45,651 bases of DNA from Nitrospirota bacterium (GTDB taxonomy: Bacteria > Nitrospirota > Thermodesulfovibrionia > UBA6902). Shown here piece by piece: positions 8,959-17,126 of the stretch (its first letter is position 1; each line of letters opens with the position of its first letter). The position numbers and the translations under genes were made by a program. The notes beneath the pieces are model-generated. The model ran no database searches, had not been told where the DNA came from, and saw nothing but the letters and a program-made list of their open reading frames with translations. Location: positions 1 to 45,651 of the forward strand of contig PIVU01000009.1 in the NCBI GenBank assembly GCA_003354025.1, given 5' to 3'.

Positions 8959-8987
8959 TTTTCAATTAACTGCAAGAAGGGTATACT
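8959..8987 (+). promoter_or_regulatory. Predicted promoter of tRNA-Leu
   Basis: TTTTCA (8959-8964), a 17-base spacer and TATACT (8982-8987), about 35 bases upstream of the mature tRNA 5' end. The -35 is weak (3 of 6), which leaves the call tentative. Confidence 0.4.
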
Positions 8988-9021
8988 ATATATCGGAATT
9001 TAATATTAGATAATTTTTAAT

Positions 9022-9108
9022 GCCGAAGTGGCGGAACTGGCAGACGCGCTAGGTTCAGGGTCTAGTGGGAGCAATCCTGTGGGGGTTCGAATCCCCCCTT
9101 CGGCACCA
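9022..9108 (+). tRNA. tRNA-Leu (anticodon CAG)
   Basis: An 87-base class II tRNA. The acceptor stem GCCGAAG pairs with CTTCGGC (9098-9104), followed by A and an encoded CCA. The anticodon stem CTAGG/TCTAG encloses the loop TTCAGGG with anticodon CAG at 9056-9058. A long variable arm and a GGGGG-TTCGAAT-CCCCC T arm are present. The large variable arm and the A discriminator fit leucine. It appears to be a single-tRNA transcript with its own promoter and terminator. Confidence 0.97.
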
Positions 9109-9119
9109 TAAACAAATTA

Positions 9120-9153
9120 GCCGGGTACCTCATGGTACCCGGCATTTTATTTG
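9120..9153 (+). terminator. Rho-independent terminator after tRNA-Leu
   Basis: A perfect 10-base-pair stem (GCCGGGTACC at 9120-9129 with its complement at 9134-9143), a TCAT loop, then ATTTTATTT. It may also serve the convergent cytochrome gene from the other side, though the T tract there is weaker. Confidence 0.85.
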
Positions 9154-9183
9154 TTAACTTATAAATCAGCCTTTGTTACAGAC

Positions 9184-10173
9184 TTAAGGTGCATTCGACT
9201 GCTTGTAGTGACATGAGAGACATTTTGATTTTGCACCGCCCGCCAGAACAGTGGCGTAACTCCACCTCAGCAGGTCAGCATTTGCAGTACCATGTGCACG
9301 GTGACATGACAGACACATTACAGCTGAGTTGGTTTCATCGAGTCCAGGAGTCCCTCCTGAGTAGTAGTTAGTTGTAGTAGTGTTTGCGCCTATTGCGATC
9401 AAAGCAATCGGTGCGTCATTTGCATGAATATTAACCTTGGCTGAATCCCATGCTACTGGACCTGAAAACAGTGCTATATCGGTCGGATGTCTAATCCATG
9501 GACTTGAAGGTCCTCCGGTTTCAGGTTCGCCGTGGAATTGATTGTGGCACTGGTTGCAGAAAGTGCTGATACTCTGAGTTGCATGAGCACTGTAAACATT
9601 ATGGTCTGAATCATCTACAGTTACCTCATAGTCAACATCCCCAATACCAAGAACTGCGGTTGGAGAAGTAGTTGTTCCAATCCAGAGAAAACGGTATGTT
9701 GCATTAGGAGCATGGTGTGAGCCCTTAATACCAGCATCGGAGCCCATACCTGTTACGTGCTTACCGTGACAGCCCACAGCGCCTGCACATGTCAGTGCGT
9801 TAGGAGCAACTGTCAGGATTGAGCCTGTTTTACCAGGAGTTGAAGTGATAGCACTTTCCGTTAAACTAAGGTCCTGAACATCATGACGCATAGAGTCATC
9901 AGTTGCTATTGTTGTGGTATCAAAAGAACCACCAGCTGAAAGGTTAGATGTTAGGTCTACCTGCGGAGCGCTGGGAAGACCATTCTGTGTATGACAACCA
10001 CCGCAACCTGAACCTTTAAGAAGCAGGTCATTCGGTCCGCCTCCATCTACACCATCCTGGCTATCATGCATAGTATGACAGTTAGAACACTGACCGGTTA
10101 TAGCATCAGCCATCCCGTACATTGCGACTACTGATAATGCCATGAAAAACATTATCGTTAATAATTTCTTCAT
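9184..10173 (-). CDS. Periplasmic multihaem c-type cytochrome (doubled CXXCH type)
   Basis: From the ATG at 10173 (behind a GGGGGGG ribosome site) the protein is 329 residues and begins with a Sec signal peptide ending ADA at residue 24. It has five CXXCH haem sites (CSNCH at 29-33, CGGCH, CNQCH and two CLSCH near the C-terminus) plus one unusual CAGAVGCH, i.e. CX5CH. Several extra His residues (TMH, GKH, HNQFH, RAH) can act as distal ligands. Such proteins carry electrons in the periplasm of metal- or sulphur-respiring and other anaerobes; the partner is unknown. A longer start at 10242 would add a charged stretch before the signal peptide and is rejected. It is monocistronic, convergent to tRNA-Leu. 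Confidence 0.85.
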   Translation of the reverse strand: MKKLLTIMFFMALSVVAMYGMADAITGQCSNCHTMHDSQDGVDGGGPNDLLLKGSGCGGCHTQNGLPSAPQVDLTSNLSAGGSFDTTTIATDDSMRHDVQDLSLTESAITSTPGKTGSILTVAPNALTCAGAVGCHGKHVTGMGSDAGIKGSHHAPNATYRFLWIGTTTSPTAVLGIGDVDYEVTVDDSDHNVYSAHATQSISTFCNQCHNQFHGEPETGGPSSPWIRHPTDIALFSGPVAWDSAKVNIHANDAPIALIAIGANTTTTNYYSGGTPGLDETNSAVMCLSCHRAHGTANADLLRWSYATVLAGGAKSKCLSCHYKQSNAP

Positions 10174-10726
10174 TTTTACCCCCCCCTTTATTTTTATTCC
10201 TTGCCCTTCTCTACTTTCCCCCTTCCTTTTTCTATTATTCAAATCATATATAAATGATTGCCTGCCCTTACCGTTTTCCTAAAAACTTCTATGTCATGAT
10301 AGCTGCTTGAAACAGCTATATGTGCAAAAATAGTAAAAAGAAAGAACAGATTACATTGAACACATAGAACGACTAAAGCATAATAATCACCATATTTCAA
10401 CTAGTGATAATAAGATAAAATCACTACTTTCTGACGCAAAACAATGTGTTTATATTAGGTACTAAGAGATTTATAATACTAGCACTTGCTTGAGGGAGTG
10501 TCAATAAAAAAAAGCCCCAACACAGGTTGTCCAGGTGATCCTGCTAATATTAGAATCAATAACCCTGCATTCCAGTAAGTAGGCAAATTAAAGATAGAAG
10601 CATATTAACATCAGGAACAGGGCTGAAAACATATACGGGCAAGCTTAAATATTTTCAGCTTCAGTGCTTAACAATTAGCGAATGGTGTATGTAGAAGTTT
10701 GATTTCTTCAGCCTCAAAACCGGCAA
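10174..10726. other. Non-coding gap upstream of the cytochrome gene
   Basis: About 550 bases with no convincing reading frame. It holds two perfect 7-base dyads: ATAGCTG/CAGCTAT (10299-10319, 7-base loop) and TAGTGAT/ATCACTA (10402-10426, 11-base spacer), the latter with another ATCAC at 10386. These are candidate regulatory sites for the cytochrome gene. I see no RNA gene and no clear terminator for the operon ending at 10727. Confidence 0.45.
10402..10426. promoter_or_regulatory. Inverted repeat TAGTGAT-N11-ATCACTA, possible operator
   Basis: A perfect 7-base inverted repeat 229 bases upstream of the cytochrome start, with a third half-site (ATCAC) at 10386-10390. The half-site GTGAT resembles CRP/FNR-family half-sites, but the spacing is wrong for that class. 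Function is inferred only. Confidence 0.25.
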
Positions 10727-11323
10727 TTACTTATCATCAATAAAACTGAGAAGATAGTCCTTGAACTTTTTGGGCAGTAACCATCTCACTCCAAGCTTTT
10801 CAGCCCACTTGATAGCTCCGTGGTCAACCGTTACAAGCAATGCATTAAGCTCCTTGGCTAATAAAATCAGATCAACATCCTCTTTACTGTCCAGGATGCC
10901 TTCTCTCAAAGCATCACGGTAGTTTTTCCTCATGCCTTTAATCAACTCACGGTCATCTTCCTTGCCGGCACTCCTTACAGCCTTCTCGGCGATTCTGAGC
11001 CCTTTGTTAACCCTGTCTCTCATGTCTTCAATAAGTTCATACAGCAGGTATGCCGGACATGTCATTTCATGTTTACTGGGTGACTTCTGGTTAAGAATTG
11101 CCATGAACCGTCCAGGTATTTCTTCCTCTTTAACAAAGTTCATCAGCTCACTGAATATTGAGGAAGGCATGTAGAATTCAAGAGAAGGGATCTGCTCAGC
11201 AAGCTCAAGAAAACCGCTCAGGGCTTCTGTAGGAGTTTTCCCGAAGTCATTGCGGACTTCTGGGTTAACAAACAGGCTTGTATCAAGAACTAATCTGTCT
11301 TGTGGAGTTATCACGGGTTTCAT
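10727..11323 (-). CDS. PIN-domain RNA ligase partner protein (UPF0278-like)
   Basis: A 198-residue protein matching the 'RNA ligase partner' family of PIN-like proteins. Diagnostic segments are LVLDTSLFVNPEVRNDFG near the N-terminus (D14 is a likely metal ligand), a central INKGLRIAEKAV-like stretch (VNKGLRIAEKAV), REGILDSKEDVDLILLAKEL, and VTVDHGAIKWAEKLGVRWL at the end. Family members are thought to work with a Pab1020-type RNA ligase; nuclease activity is inferred from the fold. That ligase is not in this window. I chose the ATG at 11323 over an in-frame TTG at 11332. The gene starts inside the 3' end of the lapAB fusion (41-base overlap) and is the last gene of the proA operon. Confidence 0.82.
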   Translation of the reverse strand: MKPVITPQDRLVLDTSLFVNPEVRNDFGKTPTEALSGFLELAEQIPSLEFYMPSSIFSELMNFVKEEEIPGRFMAILNQKSPSKHEMTCPAYLLYELIEDMRDRVNKGLRIAEKAVRSAGKEDDRELIKGMRKNYRDALREGILDSKEDVDLILLAKELNALLVTVDHGAIKWAEKLGVRWLLPKKFKDYLLSFIDDK

Positions 11324-12617
11324 TAATATCAAGAATAAACGAGTTCCAACTATTACATTCAGGGCAGCAGCCGGACCACTCCATTGAGGTATAGCTGCAG
11401 CTGGTGCAGCTATATGGAACTACCATAGGCTGGTCAGCCTTTAATGCTTTTCGATATTCTTCCAGGGCTTTTTCGTTCTCTGCCCGTCTTTCGTAGACAC
11501 TGCCCAGAAGCATATGTACTTCCTTAAAGTCCAGCGCTACAGGGTCTACTGCATTTATGGTGTCCATTACATGGTCTATCATTTCAAGCCGGTAATACAA
11601 CTTTGCGAGAAGGAATCTCAGTTTTGCATCTTTCGGATTTTTTTGAAGGGCCTGCTGATAAATCTCAATAATTGTTCCAGGCTCCCCTTCGGATATGTAG
11701 TGGTCTTCCAAAACAGCCAGAATTACCATTGACTGAGTTGTCTCGTAACCTTTCAGTAAAATATTCTCCGCTTCCTTTGCATTTCCGTCTTTCTTATATG
11801 CATCGGAAACAGCCAGGTATGCAGAAGTAAATTTATCATCATGTTTGATAACTGCTTTCAGGGATTTAATTGCCTTATCAACGTCACCGGATCCGATATA
11901 ACTCCTGCCCAGTTCACACTTATACCCTGTCATCCTGACATTTTCCCTGGCCTCTTCCTCAGGCACCAGCTTAGTTTTCAAAACCTTACCCTGAAGCTCA
12001 ATAAGCTCTTCCCAGTTTTTCCTCTGTTCCAGCAGCGATCTTTTCCTTTGTAAAACCGCTTTATTCTCATCATCTATTTCCAGTATCGTATTCAAATGCT
12101 TTAAGGATTCCTGCCACTTCTGCTGTGCATCTGCGGTATTAACAAGAGACAGCAGGACTTCGATACTTCTGGGTTTAACTTCAAGGGCCCTCATATAATA
12201 ATCTTTAGCACCTGCAAAATCATTCTCCTTTAAGGCAATGTCTCCAATCCTCAGGAGGGCATTTGCATGGTTAGGAACACTCTCAATCACACCAGTAAAC
12301 AGTTCCCTGCTATTTTCCAAGCGGGCAGCATGAAAAGCTTCAACTCCCTTTGAATATGAATCCTGGACCTTTGCTTCTTTCTTATTCTGCCTCTGGATCT
12401 GCCAGACATCATAGTAGCGCCTTGCATCCCTGATTGCATAAATAACAAACATTGTTAAGATTCCAACTGCAGTTGATGCAAGTATCAATGCAACAACCGG
12501 GATAGGATGTGTTACATCTTTCCATACGGTTAATTCAACAGTCCCGCTGTTAAAGTAGGCCAGTACGCCCATTACCGCAAGAAATATTATTACTATCAGT
12601 ACGATTATCTTTGCCAT
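11283..12617 (-). CDS. lapB: LapA-LapB fusion: LPS assembly TPR protein with rubredoxin-like C-terminus
   Basis: A 444-residue membrane protein. Residues 1-75 form a LapA (DUF1049) unit: one membrane helix, FNSGTVELTVWK, a second helix (VALILASTAVGILTMFVIY) and a basic stretch. A TPR array covers about 85-395 (GVEAFHAARLENSRELFTG, then DYYMRALEVKPRSIEVLLSL and further repeats). The C-terminus carries four cysteines (C404, C407, C418, C421; YTSMEW between the pairs), the LapB rubredoxin-type metal knot. In E. coli LapA and LapB are separate proteins that tune LpxC proteolysis and LPS synthesis; here they are one polypeptide. The gene lies between rsfS and the PIN protein in the proA operon. 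Confidence 0.87.
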   Translation of the reverse strand: MAKIIVLIVIIFLAVMGVLAYFNSGTVELTVWKDVTHPIPVVALILASTAVGILTMFVIYAIRDARRYYDVWQIQRQNKKEAKVQDSYSKGVEAFHAARLENSRELFTGVIESVPNHANALLRIGDIALKENDFAGAKDYYMRALEVKPRSIEVLLSLVNTADAQQKWQESLKHLNTILEIDDENKAVLQRKRSLLEQRKNWEELIELQGKVLKTKLVPEEEARENVRMTGYKCELGRSYIGSGDVDKAIKSLKAVIKHDDKFTSAYLAVSDAYKKDGNAKEAENILLKGYETTQSMVILAVLEDHYISEGEPGTIIEIYQQALQKNPKDAKLRFLLAKLYYRLEMIDHVMDTINAVDPVALDFKEVHMLLGSVYERRAENEKALEEYRKALKADQPMVVPYSCTSCSYTSMEWSGCCPECNSWNSFILDINETRDNSTRQISS

Positions 12618-12666
12618 TTCATTACCCGCATTTATGGTTAACTATTAATAAGCTCTGCAACAAGCT

Positions 12667-13017
12667 TTATCTCTTATTAGCATAAATTTCAAGATCTTCA
12701 AGCGCCACTCTCGGAGCATCGATCCAGAATTTTTCCAAACCATAAAACCCTCTGGTTTCATCATCGAAAACATGAACGACTATATCACCATAATCAAGCA
12801 ACACCCATTTAGCAGAACTCATACCTTCTTTACCGAGGCGCTTTATACCCTCTTTGGAAAAGTACCCGTCCACTTCATCTGCTATAGCTCTGATCTGTGC
12901 TGGATTATCTCCCGAACAAACTACAAAGTAATCTGCAATCGTTGAAAGACCTGCTAACTCGAGGATTACCGTATTTATTGCTTTTTTATCAACAGCTTTT
13001 TCTGCAGCTTTAATCAC
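12667..13017 (-). CDS. rsfS: Ribosomal silencing factor RsfS
   Basis: This 116-residue protein binds uL14 on the large subunit and blocks subunit joining when nutrients are short. The signature WVLLDYGDIVVHVF (followed by a conserved FYGLEKFW and DAPRV) and IADYFVVCSGDN near residue 30 are typical. The assigned start is GTG at 13017, but the frame stays open upstream and a strong AAAGGAG (13049-13055) sits next to no ATG, GTG or TTG in frame. Residues such as LAIDIRERVIKAA could therefore belong to the protein if a rare start codon is used. It follows nadD by 44 bases, the common nadD-rsfS pairing. Confidence 0.92.
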   Translation of the reverse strand: MIKAAEKAVDKKAINTVILELAGLSTIADYFVVCSGDNPAQIRAIADEVDGYFSKEGIKRLGKEGMSSAKWVLLDYGDIVVHVFDDETRGFYGLEKFWIDAPRVALEDLEIYANKR

Positions 13018-13061
13018 TCTTTCTCTAATATCGATAGCTAAAAAAACGCTCCTTTCTATTA

Positions 13062-13724
13062 CTACTTACTTATATACAGCGTATTTGCAATTATATAGGA
13101 TTTCACAGATTCAGGCAAGAGATAGTTGGTGTTTATTCCTGCCCTTATCAATTCCCTAATACCAGACGCTGAGATATTCAGAGCAATAACATTGACCAAA
13201 TGGCCTTTGCGCTTCCCCGAAATATCAAAAGAAAACATATCACGTTTGCCCCTGTCAAGCTCTCGCAGCGTTTTCACAGGGACATCCTTAAGGTATGGCG
13301 ACTCTGAAAGCCCGAAAAAGGTGTAACCCGGCCTTGATATAACTATTATATTAGTCAGATTAACAAGGCTGTCCGGCTTCTTCCAGAGCGGCATGTCAAG
13401 AAATGCATCTATCCCGAGAATAAAATAAAGATCGCTCTTTTTATATTTGTCACTTAACGAGCGGATAGTATCAACAGTAAATGATTTTCCTCGGGACCTT
13501 GTCTCTATAGAGGAAATCTTAAATGAAGAATTGCCTGTGATTGCTGTTTTGACCATTTTGTATCGATGGGAAGCCTTCGCCAGGTCAGGTTTATCAAAGG
13601 GAGTTTCTCCTGCAGGAACAAAAACAATCCTGTCCAGACCCATAGTTTCTGCAACTTCCTGGGCCGTCCTTAAGTGACCATAATGGACAGGGTTAAATGT
13701 ACCGCCGTAAATACCGATCTTCAT
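13062..13724 (-). CDS. nadD: Nicotinate-nucleotide adenylyltransferase NadD
   Basis: A 220-residue enzyme that joins ATP and nicotinate mononucleotide to make deamido-NAD. The nucleotidyltransferase signature GGTFNPVHYGH (residues 7-17, with the H14-x-x-H17 pair) and the ISASGIR motif (near 187) are both intact. IVISRPG and FILGIDAF are further family segments. Length matches the family. It sits 16 bases downstream of proA and 44 upstream of rsfS, within one operon. Confidence 0.95.
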   Translation of the reverse strand: MKIGIYGGTFNPVHYGHLRTAQEVAETMGLDRIVFVPAGETPFDKPDLAKASHRYKMVKTAITGNSSFKISSIETRSRGKSFTVDTIRSLSDKYKKSDLYFILGIDAFLDMPLWKKPDSLVNLTNIIVISRPGYTFFGLSESPYLKDVPVKTLRELDRGKRDMFSFDISGKRKGHLVNVIALNISASGIRELIRAGINTNYLLPESVKSYIIANTLYISK

Positions 13725-13740
13725 TATTCTTGACTCTTGC

Positions 13741-14997
13741 TTAACCCCTCAGCTGCCCATTGCCGAGGACAACATACTTGGTGCATGTCAATTCTTCAAG
13801 TCCCATGGGACCCCTGGCATGTATCTTATCCGTTGATATTCCCATCTCGGCGCCTAGGCCATATTCAAACCCATCACTGAACCTCGTGGATACATTTACA
13901 TGTACTGATGCAGAATCGACCTCTCTCATAAATCTCATTGCCTTGGCATAATCTTCAGTAACTATCGCCTCGGTATGTGAGGAACTGTATTTGGCAATAT
14001 GGGCCATTGCATCATCAATGTCCTTTACAACCTTTACATTCATGATCAGGTCTACATATTCATTATAGAAATCATCAGACGAAGCTTCCTTGACTGACCT
14101 GTCCATTTTTCTGGTCCTGGGACATCCTTTGAGCAATACTTTAGCCTTCTTAAATCGCTTGATCATTCCAGGCAAGAATTTATGTGCCACCTTCTCATCA
14201 ACGAGCATTGTCTCCATAGCATTGCATGTACCGGGACGCTGGACCTTTGCGTTAAAGCATAAGTCTTCAGCCATCTTAAGGTCGGCATCCCTGTCAACAA
14301 ATACGTGGCATACACCTTTGTAATGTTTGAGCACGGGTATCCTGGAATTCTCTGTAACCGCCCTGATAAGGCCTTCACCGCCCCGGGGAATAACGACATC
14401 GATAATACCCTCAAGCTTGAGCATTTCCATAATTGCCTGTCGGTCAGTTTTATCAATAAACGTAATCACACCTTCGTGAATGCCGGCTTTTTTGGCCACT
14501 CCCCGCAGGATTTTAACGATTGCCTTATTAGAATGAATAGCCTCGGTACCTCCTCTGAGGACAACCGCATTTCCGGCTTTGAGGCAGAGAGCTGTCGCAT
14601 CAGCAGTTACATTAGGTCTCGACTCATAAATAATTGATATAACGCCCAGAGGCACCCGCATCTTGCCAACAGACATTCCGTTTGGTCTCTGGCGCATTGA
14701 GGTAATTTCACCTATAGGATCAGGCAGGGCAGCTATTTCTTCAAGACCCTGAGCCATTGTTTCTATTCTCGCAGCAGTAAGCGTGAGTCTGTCGATCATG
14801 GCCTTGGTCAAGCCCTTTTTCTTAGCAAAATCGATGTCTTTTATATTTGCCTTCTGCAGTTCCCTGGCTTTTTTTCTGATTACCTCAGCCATTTTTATCA
14901 ATGCACTGTTCTTCTGCTCTGAAGAGGCCCTGGCAATTGCCCTTGAGCCTTCTTTTGCTTCCATCGCCTTATTTAAAACATATGATTTCAAATCCAT
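13741..14997 (-). CDS. proA: Gamma-glutamyl phosphate reductase ProA
   Basis: A 418-residue NADPH-dependent dehydrogenase that converts gamma-glutamyl phosphate to the semialdehyde in proline synthesis. The catalytic cysteine is C258 in QRPGTCNAMET, and GVISIIYESRPNVTAD, LRGGTEAIHSN and GLGAEMGISTDK(I)HARGPMG-type segments are family hallmarks. The start has an AGGAGG ribosome site. It leads the proA-nadD-rsfS-lapAB-PIN operon; the usual partner proB (glutamate kinase) is not next to it. Confidence 0.96.
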   Translation of the reverse strand: MDLKSYVLNKAMEAKEGSRAIARASSEQKNSALIKMAEVIRKKARELQKANIKDIDFAKKKGLTKAMIDRLTLTAARIETMAQGLEEIAALPDPIGEITSMRQRPNGMSVGKMRVPLGVISIIYESRPNVTADATALCLKAGNAVVLRGGTEAIHSNKAIVKILRGVAKKAGIHEGVITFIDKTDRQAIMEMLKLEGIIDVVIPRGGEGLIRAVTENSRIPVLKHYKGVCHVFVDRDADLKMAEDLCFNAKVQRPGTCNAMETMLVDEKVAHKFLPGMIKRFKKAKVLLKGCPRTRKMDRSVKEASSDDFYNEYVDLIMNVKVVKDIDDAMAHIAKYSSSHTEAIVTEDYAKAMRFMREVDSASVHVNVSTRFSDGFEYGLGAEMGISTDKIHARGPMGLEELTCTKYVVLGNGQLRG

Positions 14998-15025
14998 ATT
15001 TTCCTCCTCTTAAAAATAACTTATC

Positions 15026-15055
15026 ATTTTAGCATAAACAGTTAGACAGTGGTAA
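15026..15055 (-). promoter_or_regulatory. Predicted promoter of the proA operon
   Basis: On the minus strand, TTACCA (15050-15055), an 18-base spacer and TAAAAT (15026-15031) preceded by TG one base upstream, giving an extended -10. The proA ATG is 28 bases beyond the -10. Confidence 0.5.
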
Positions 15056-15121
15056 GAAAAGAGAAACAATACAATATTTCAGCATAGGTATTTAAGCTGT
15101 GTTACATTGATAATTATGATA

Positions 15122-16054
15122 TTAATACTTCTGAAAGGGGGGCATATTTGTTCTCTTAGCCATATCACGGATACCGTCAAAGTCTTTGTCTCTTATGTCT
15201 ACATATCCATCTACAATGGCCCTCTCAAGGACATTTAAGACCTGGCCTCGAAACTCAACAGTATCATCTTCCCTTATATCAAGAAGCACCTGTTTAAACT
15301 TACTTGCAAAAGCCTCGTCCACGCGCTGGGTAGCGCCGAAATTGCAATATGGAATCGGCTCGGCTTTGGCGATAATCGTAAAGTCCTCCTCGTCGATCCT
15401 CCCGTCATCAACCATCCGTTCAAAATCCAGAAGCGGAGCAGCGCCTGCATCATACTTCCCGAAGAGCACGCCATAAATGACCTTTTCATGCTTGAATGAA
15501 CCCCGGGGAATTGAATAGTACGATAGATCTTCTTCAGGATCTACTCCACCCTTAAGAAGAACATCTACCTGTGCCATGTAGGAAGTCGGCCCAAGCATGG
15601 GGCCGAAAATCATTGTTTTATCCTTAAGGCCCTTTACATCCTTAATTCCGCTCTTTTTAGATGTAATAATCAAGCCCTGTGCCTCATATCCAAGGGACCC
15701 GTTTTTTTCTGCAGCAAGAATCTCCACTCCGTGATATTTATTCATCATTATATACAGAAGAGAGTTTGTGTGGGTAAAATCCAGCTCATCTACGTGCTTT
15801 GTAAAATCAGCCGTGTCAATCGCCACCATATCAAAATTAACACCCATTTTTTTACTCAAATATTCTGTAAACGGTTCAAAACGCTGCAGAGTATCCTTTT
15901 CGCTATTGCATATCATATAGCCGATTTTATATGTCTGTTTTTTCTCTTGCGGCACTTGTGAAGTGCAGGATGAGGCAAAAACAAGAAGGGCAAGGAAAAC
16001 AATCGACCTCACTGTACTGAAACATAAAACCTTCTTTCGGTTATCTATATTCAT
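15122..16054 (-). CDS. PhnD-like substrate-binding lipoprotein
   Basis: From the ATG at 16054, behind an AGGAGG site, the protein is 310 residues. It starts with a lipoprotein signal (lipobox ASSC, Cys30) and continues as a PhnD/PtxB-type periplasmic binding protein: YKIGYMICNSEKD, the FEPFTEYLSKKMGV segment, GPMLGPTSYMAQ, and YDAGAAPLLDFERM. Such proteins usually bind phosphonate or phosphite for an ABC importer, but orphan relatives act as sensors. No permease or ATPase is nearby, so it is an orphan here and the ligand is unknown. A longer start at 16105 would precede the signal peptide and is rejected. Confidence 0.82.
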   Translation of the reverse strand: MNIDNRKKVLCFSTVRSIVFLALLVFASSCTSQVPQEKKQTYKIGYMICNSEKDTLQRFEPFTEYLSKKMGVNFDMVAIDTADFTKHVDELDFTHTNSLLYIMMNKYHGVEILAAEKNGSLGYEAQGLIITSKKSGIKDVKGLKDKTMIFGPMLGPTSYMAQVDVLLKGGVDPEEDLSYYSIPRGSFKHEKVIYGVLFGKYDAGAAPLLDFERMVDDGRIDEEDFTIIAKAEPIPYCNFGATQRVDEAFASKFKQVLLDIREDDTVEFRGQVLNVLERAIVDGYVDIRDKDFDGIRDMAKRTNMPPFQKY

Positions 16055-16299
16055 AAAGCCTCCTATATATACAGTACCAACACTACCATAGCCGAGTAAA
16101 CTCAATACTAACAGTGTTTAAAAAAGACGGCCTGTGTATTATAGAAATTAATGACCTCTCAACTCAACGGGCAGTCGACCTCAAATGTACCTGCTGTCAT
16201 GATCTGTAGATATTCTTTCATCTCTTTCAGTGAAACGCCGGCGTATCATCTCACTTCCCCCTGACATATACTCACACAATTCACTTCTGCCCTGAAACC

Positions 16300-16328
16300 T
16301 TGCAAATAACTTAAAGATTTCATAAAAT
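16300..16328 (+). promoter_or_regulatory. Predicted promoter of the AlkD-like gene
   Basis: TTGCAA (16300-16305), a 17-base spacer and TAAAAT (16323-16328), 43 bases before the ATG at 16371. No clear ribosome site follows. Confidence 0.45.
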
Positions 16329-16370
16329 TATCCTGTCTATTTATAAATACTAAAAAAACACAATCACTTC

Positions 16371-17072
16371 ATGACCATACTCAATCAATTAAAGTCTGAT
16401 TTACAGAAACTCGCAAATCCTGAAAAAGCACAGATACTGCAGCGTTTTTTTAAGACTGGAAAAGGCCAGTACGGAGAGGGAGATGTATTTCTGGGAATCT
16501 CGGTTCCGGATCAAAGAAAAACTGCAAAGAAATATTCCCTCTTACCTCTGAAAGAGATTCAAAAACTGCTATCGAGCAAAATTCACGAGCACAGGTTGAC
16601 AGCGCTGTTGATTCTTGTTATTAAGTTTAATAAAGAAGATGAATCCGCCAGGAGGTCTATATACAGCTTTTACCTTAAGAATACTAAGCACATTAACAAC
16701 TGGGACCTTGTTGACCTGTCTGCACATAAGATTCTGGGTGAATACTTAATAGATCACGACCGATCTATACTATATAAAATGGCTCAGTCGGAGAATCTTT
16801 GGGAAAGAAGGATATCGATTATCTCAACTTATCAATTTATACGAAACAATCAATTCGATGATACAATTGGTTTAGCCGACATCCTTATAAATGATAGTCA
16901 TGATTTAATCCATAAGGCTGTAGGATGGATGTTAAGAGAGGTCGGAAAGAGAAACCAGCTGGTTGAAGAGAAATACCTTAAAAAGCATTATAAATCAATG
17001 CCAAGAACCATGTTAAGATATGCCATAGAGAAATTCGACGAAAAAAAGAGAAAATTTTATTTAAGTAAATAA
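16371..17072 (+). CDS. AlkD-like DNA alkylation repair HEAT-repeat protein
   Basis: A 233-residue, all-helical protein of the AlkC/AlkD family, DNA glycosylases that remove bulky or cationic alkyl bases such as 3- and 7-methylpurines. Segments that match are GQYGEGDVFLGISVPDQR near residue 32, HEHRLTALLILV, NNWDLVDLSAHKI (the conserved Trp and catalytic-type Asp), LWERRISIIST and the KAVGWMLREVGKR repeat near the C-terminus. There is no good ribosome site before the ATG. It is monocistronic or co-transcribed with glgP, 54 bases downstream. Confidence 0.87.
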   Translation: MTILNQLKSDLQKLANPEKAQILQRFFKTGKGQYGEGDVFLGISVPDQRKTAKKYSLLPLKEIQKLLSSKIHEHRLTALLILVIKFNKEDESARRSIYSFYLKNTKHINNWDLVDLSAHKILGEYLIDHDRSILYKMAQSENLWERRISIISTYQFIRNNQFDDTIGLADILINDSHDLIHKAVGWMLREVGKRNQLVEEKYLKKHYKSMPRTMLRYAIEKFDEKKRKFYLSK

Positions 17073-17109
17073 AATAATTAGCCGACAAATATCTTATCGC
17101 AAAATAATC

Positions 17110-17118
17110 TGCTATAAT
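17110..17118 (+). promoter_or_regulatory. Extended -10 promoter at the glgP start, likely leaderless
   Basis: TGCTATAAT, a perfect extended -10, ends 8 bases before the glgP ATG (17127). No -35 match and no ribosome site are visible. A transcript from here would begin at or one to two bases before the start codon. Confidence 0.5.
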
Positions 17119-17126
17119 ACTTTGCT

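Noticed and set aside
10174-10242. Upstream start of the multihaem cytochrome
   Set aside because: It would add a basic 23-residue stretch before the signal peptide and would place the G-rich ribosome site inside the gene.
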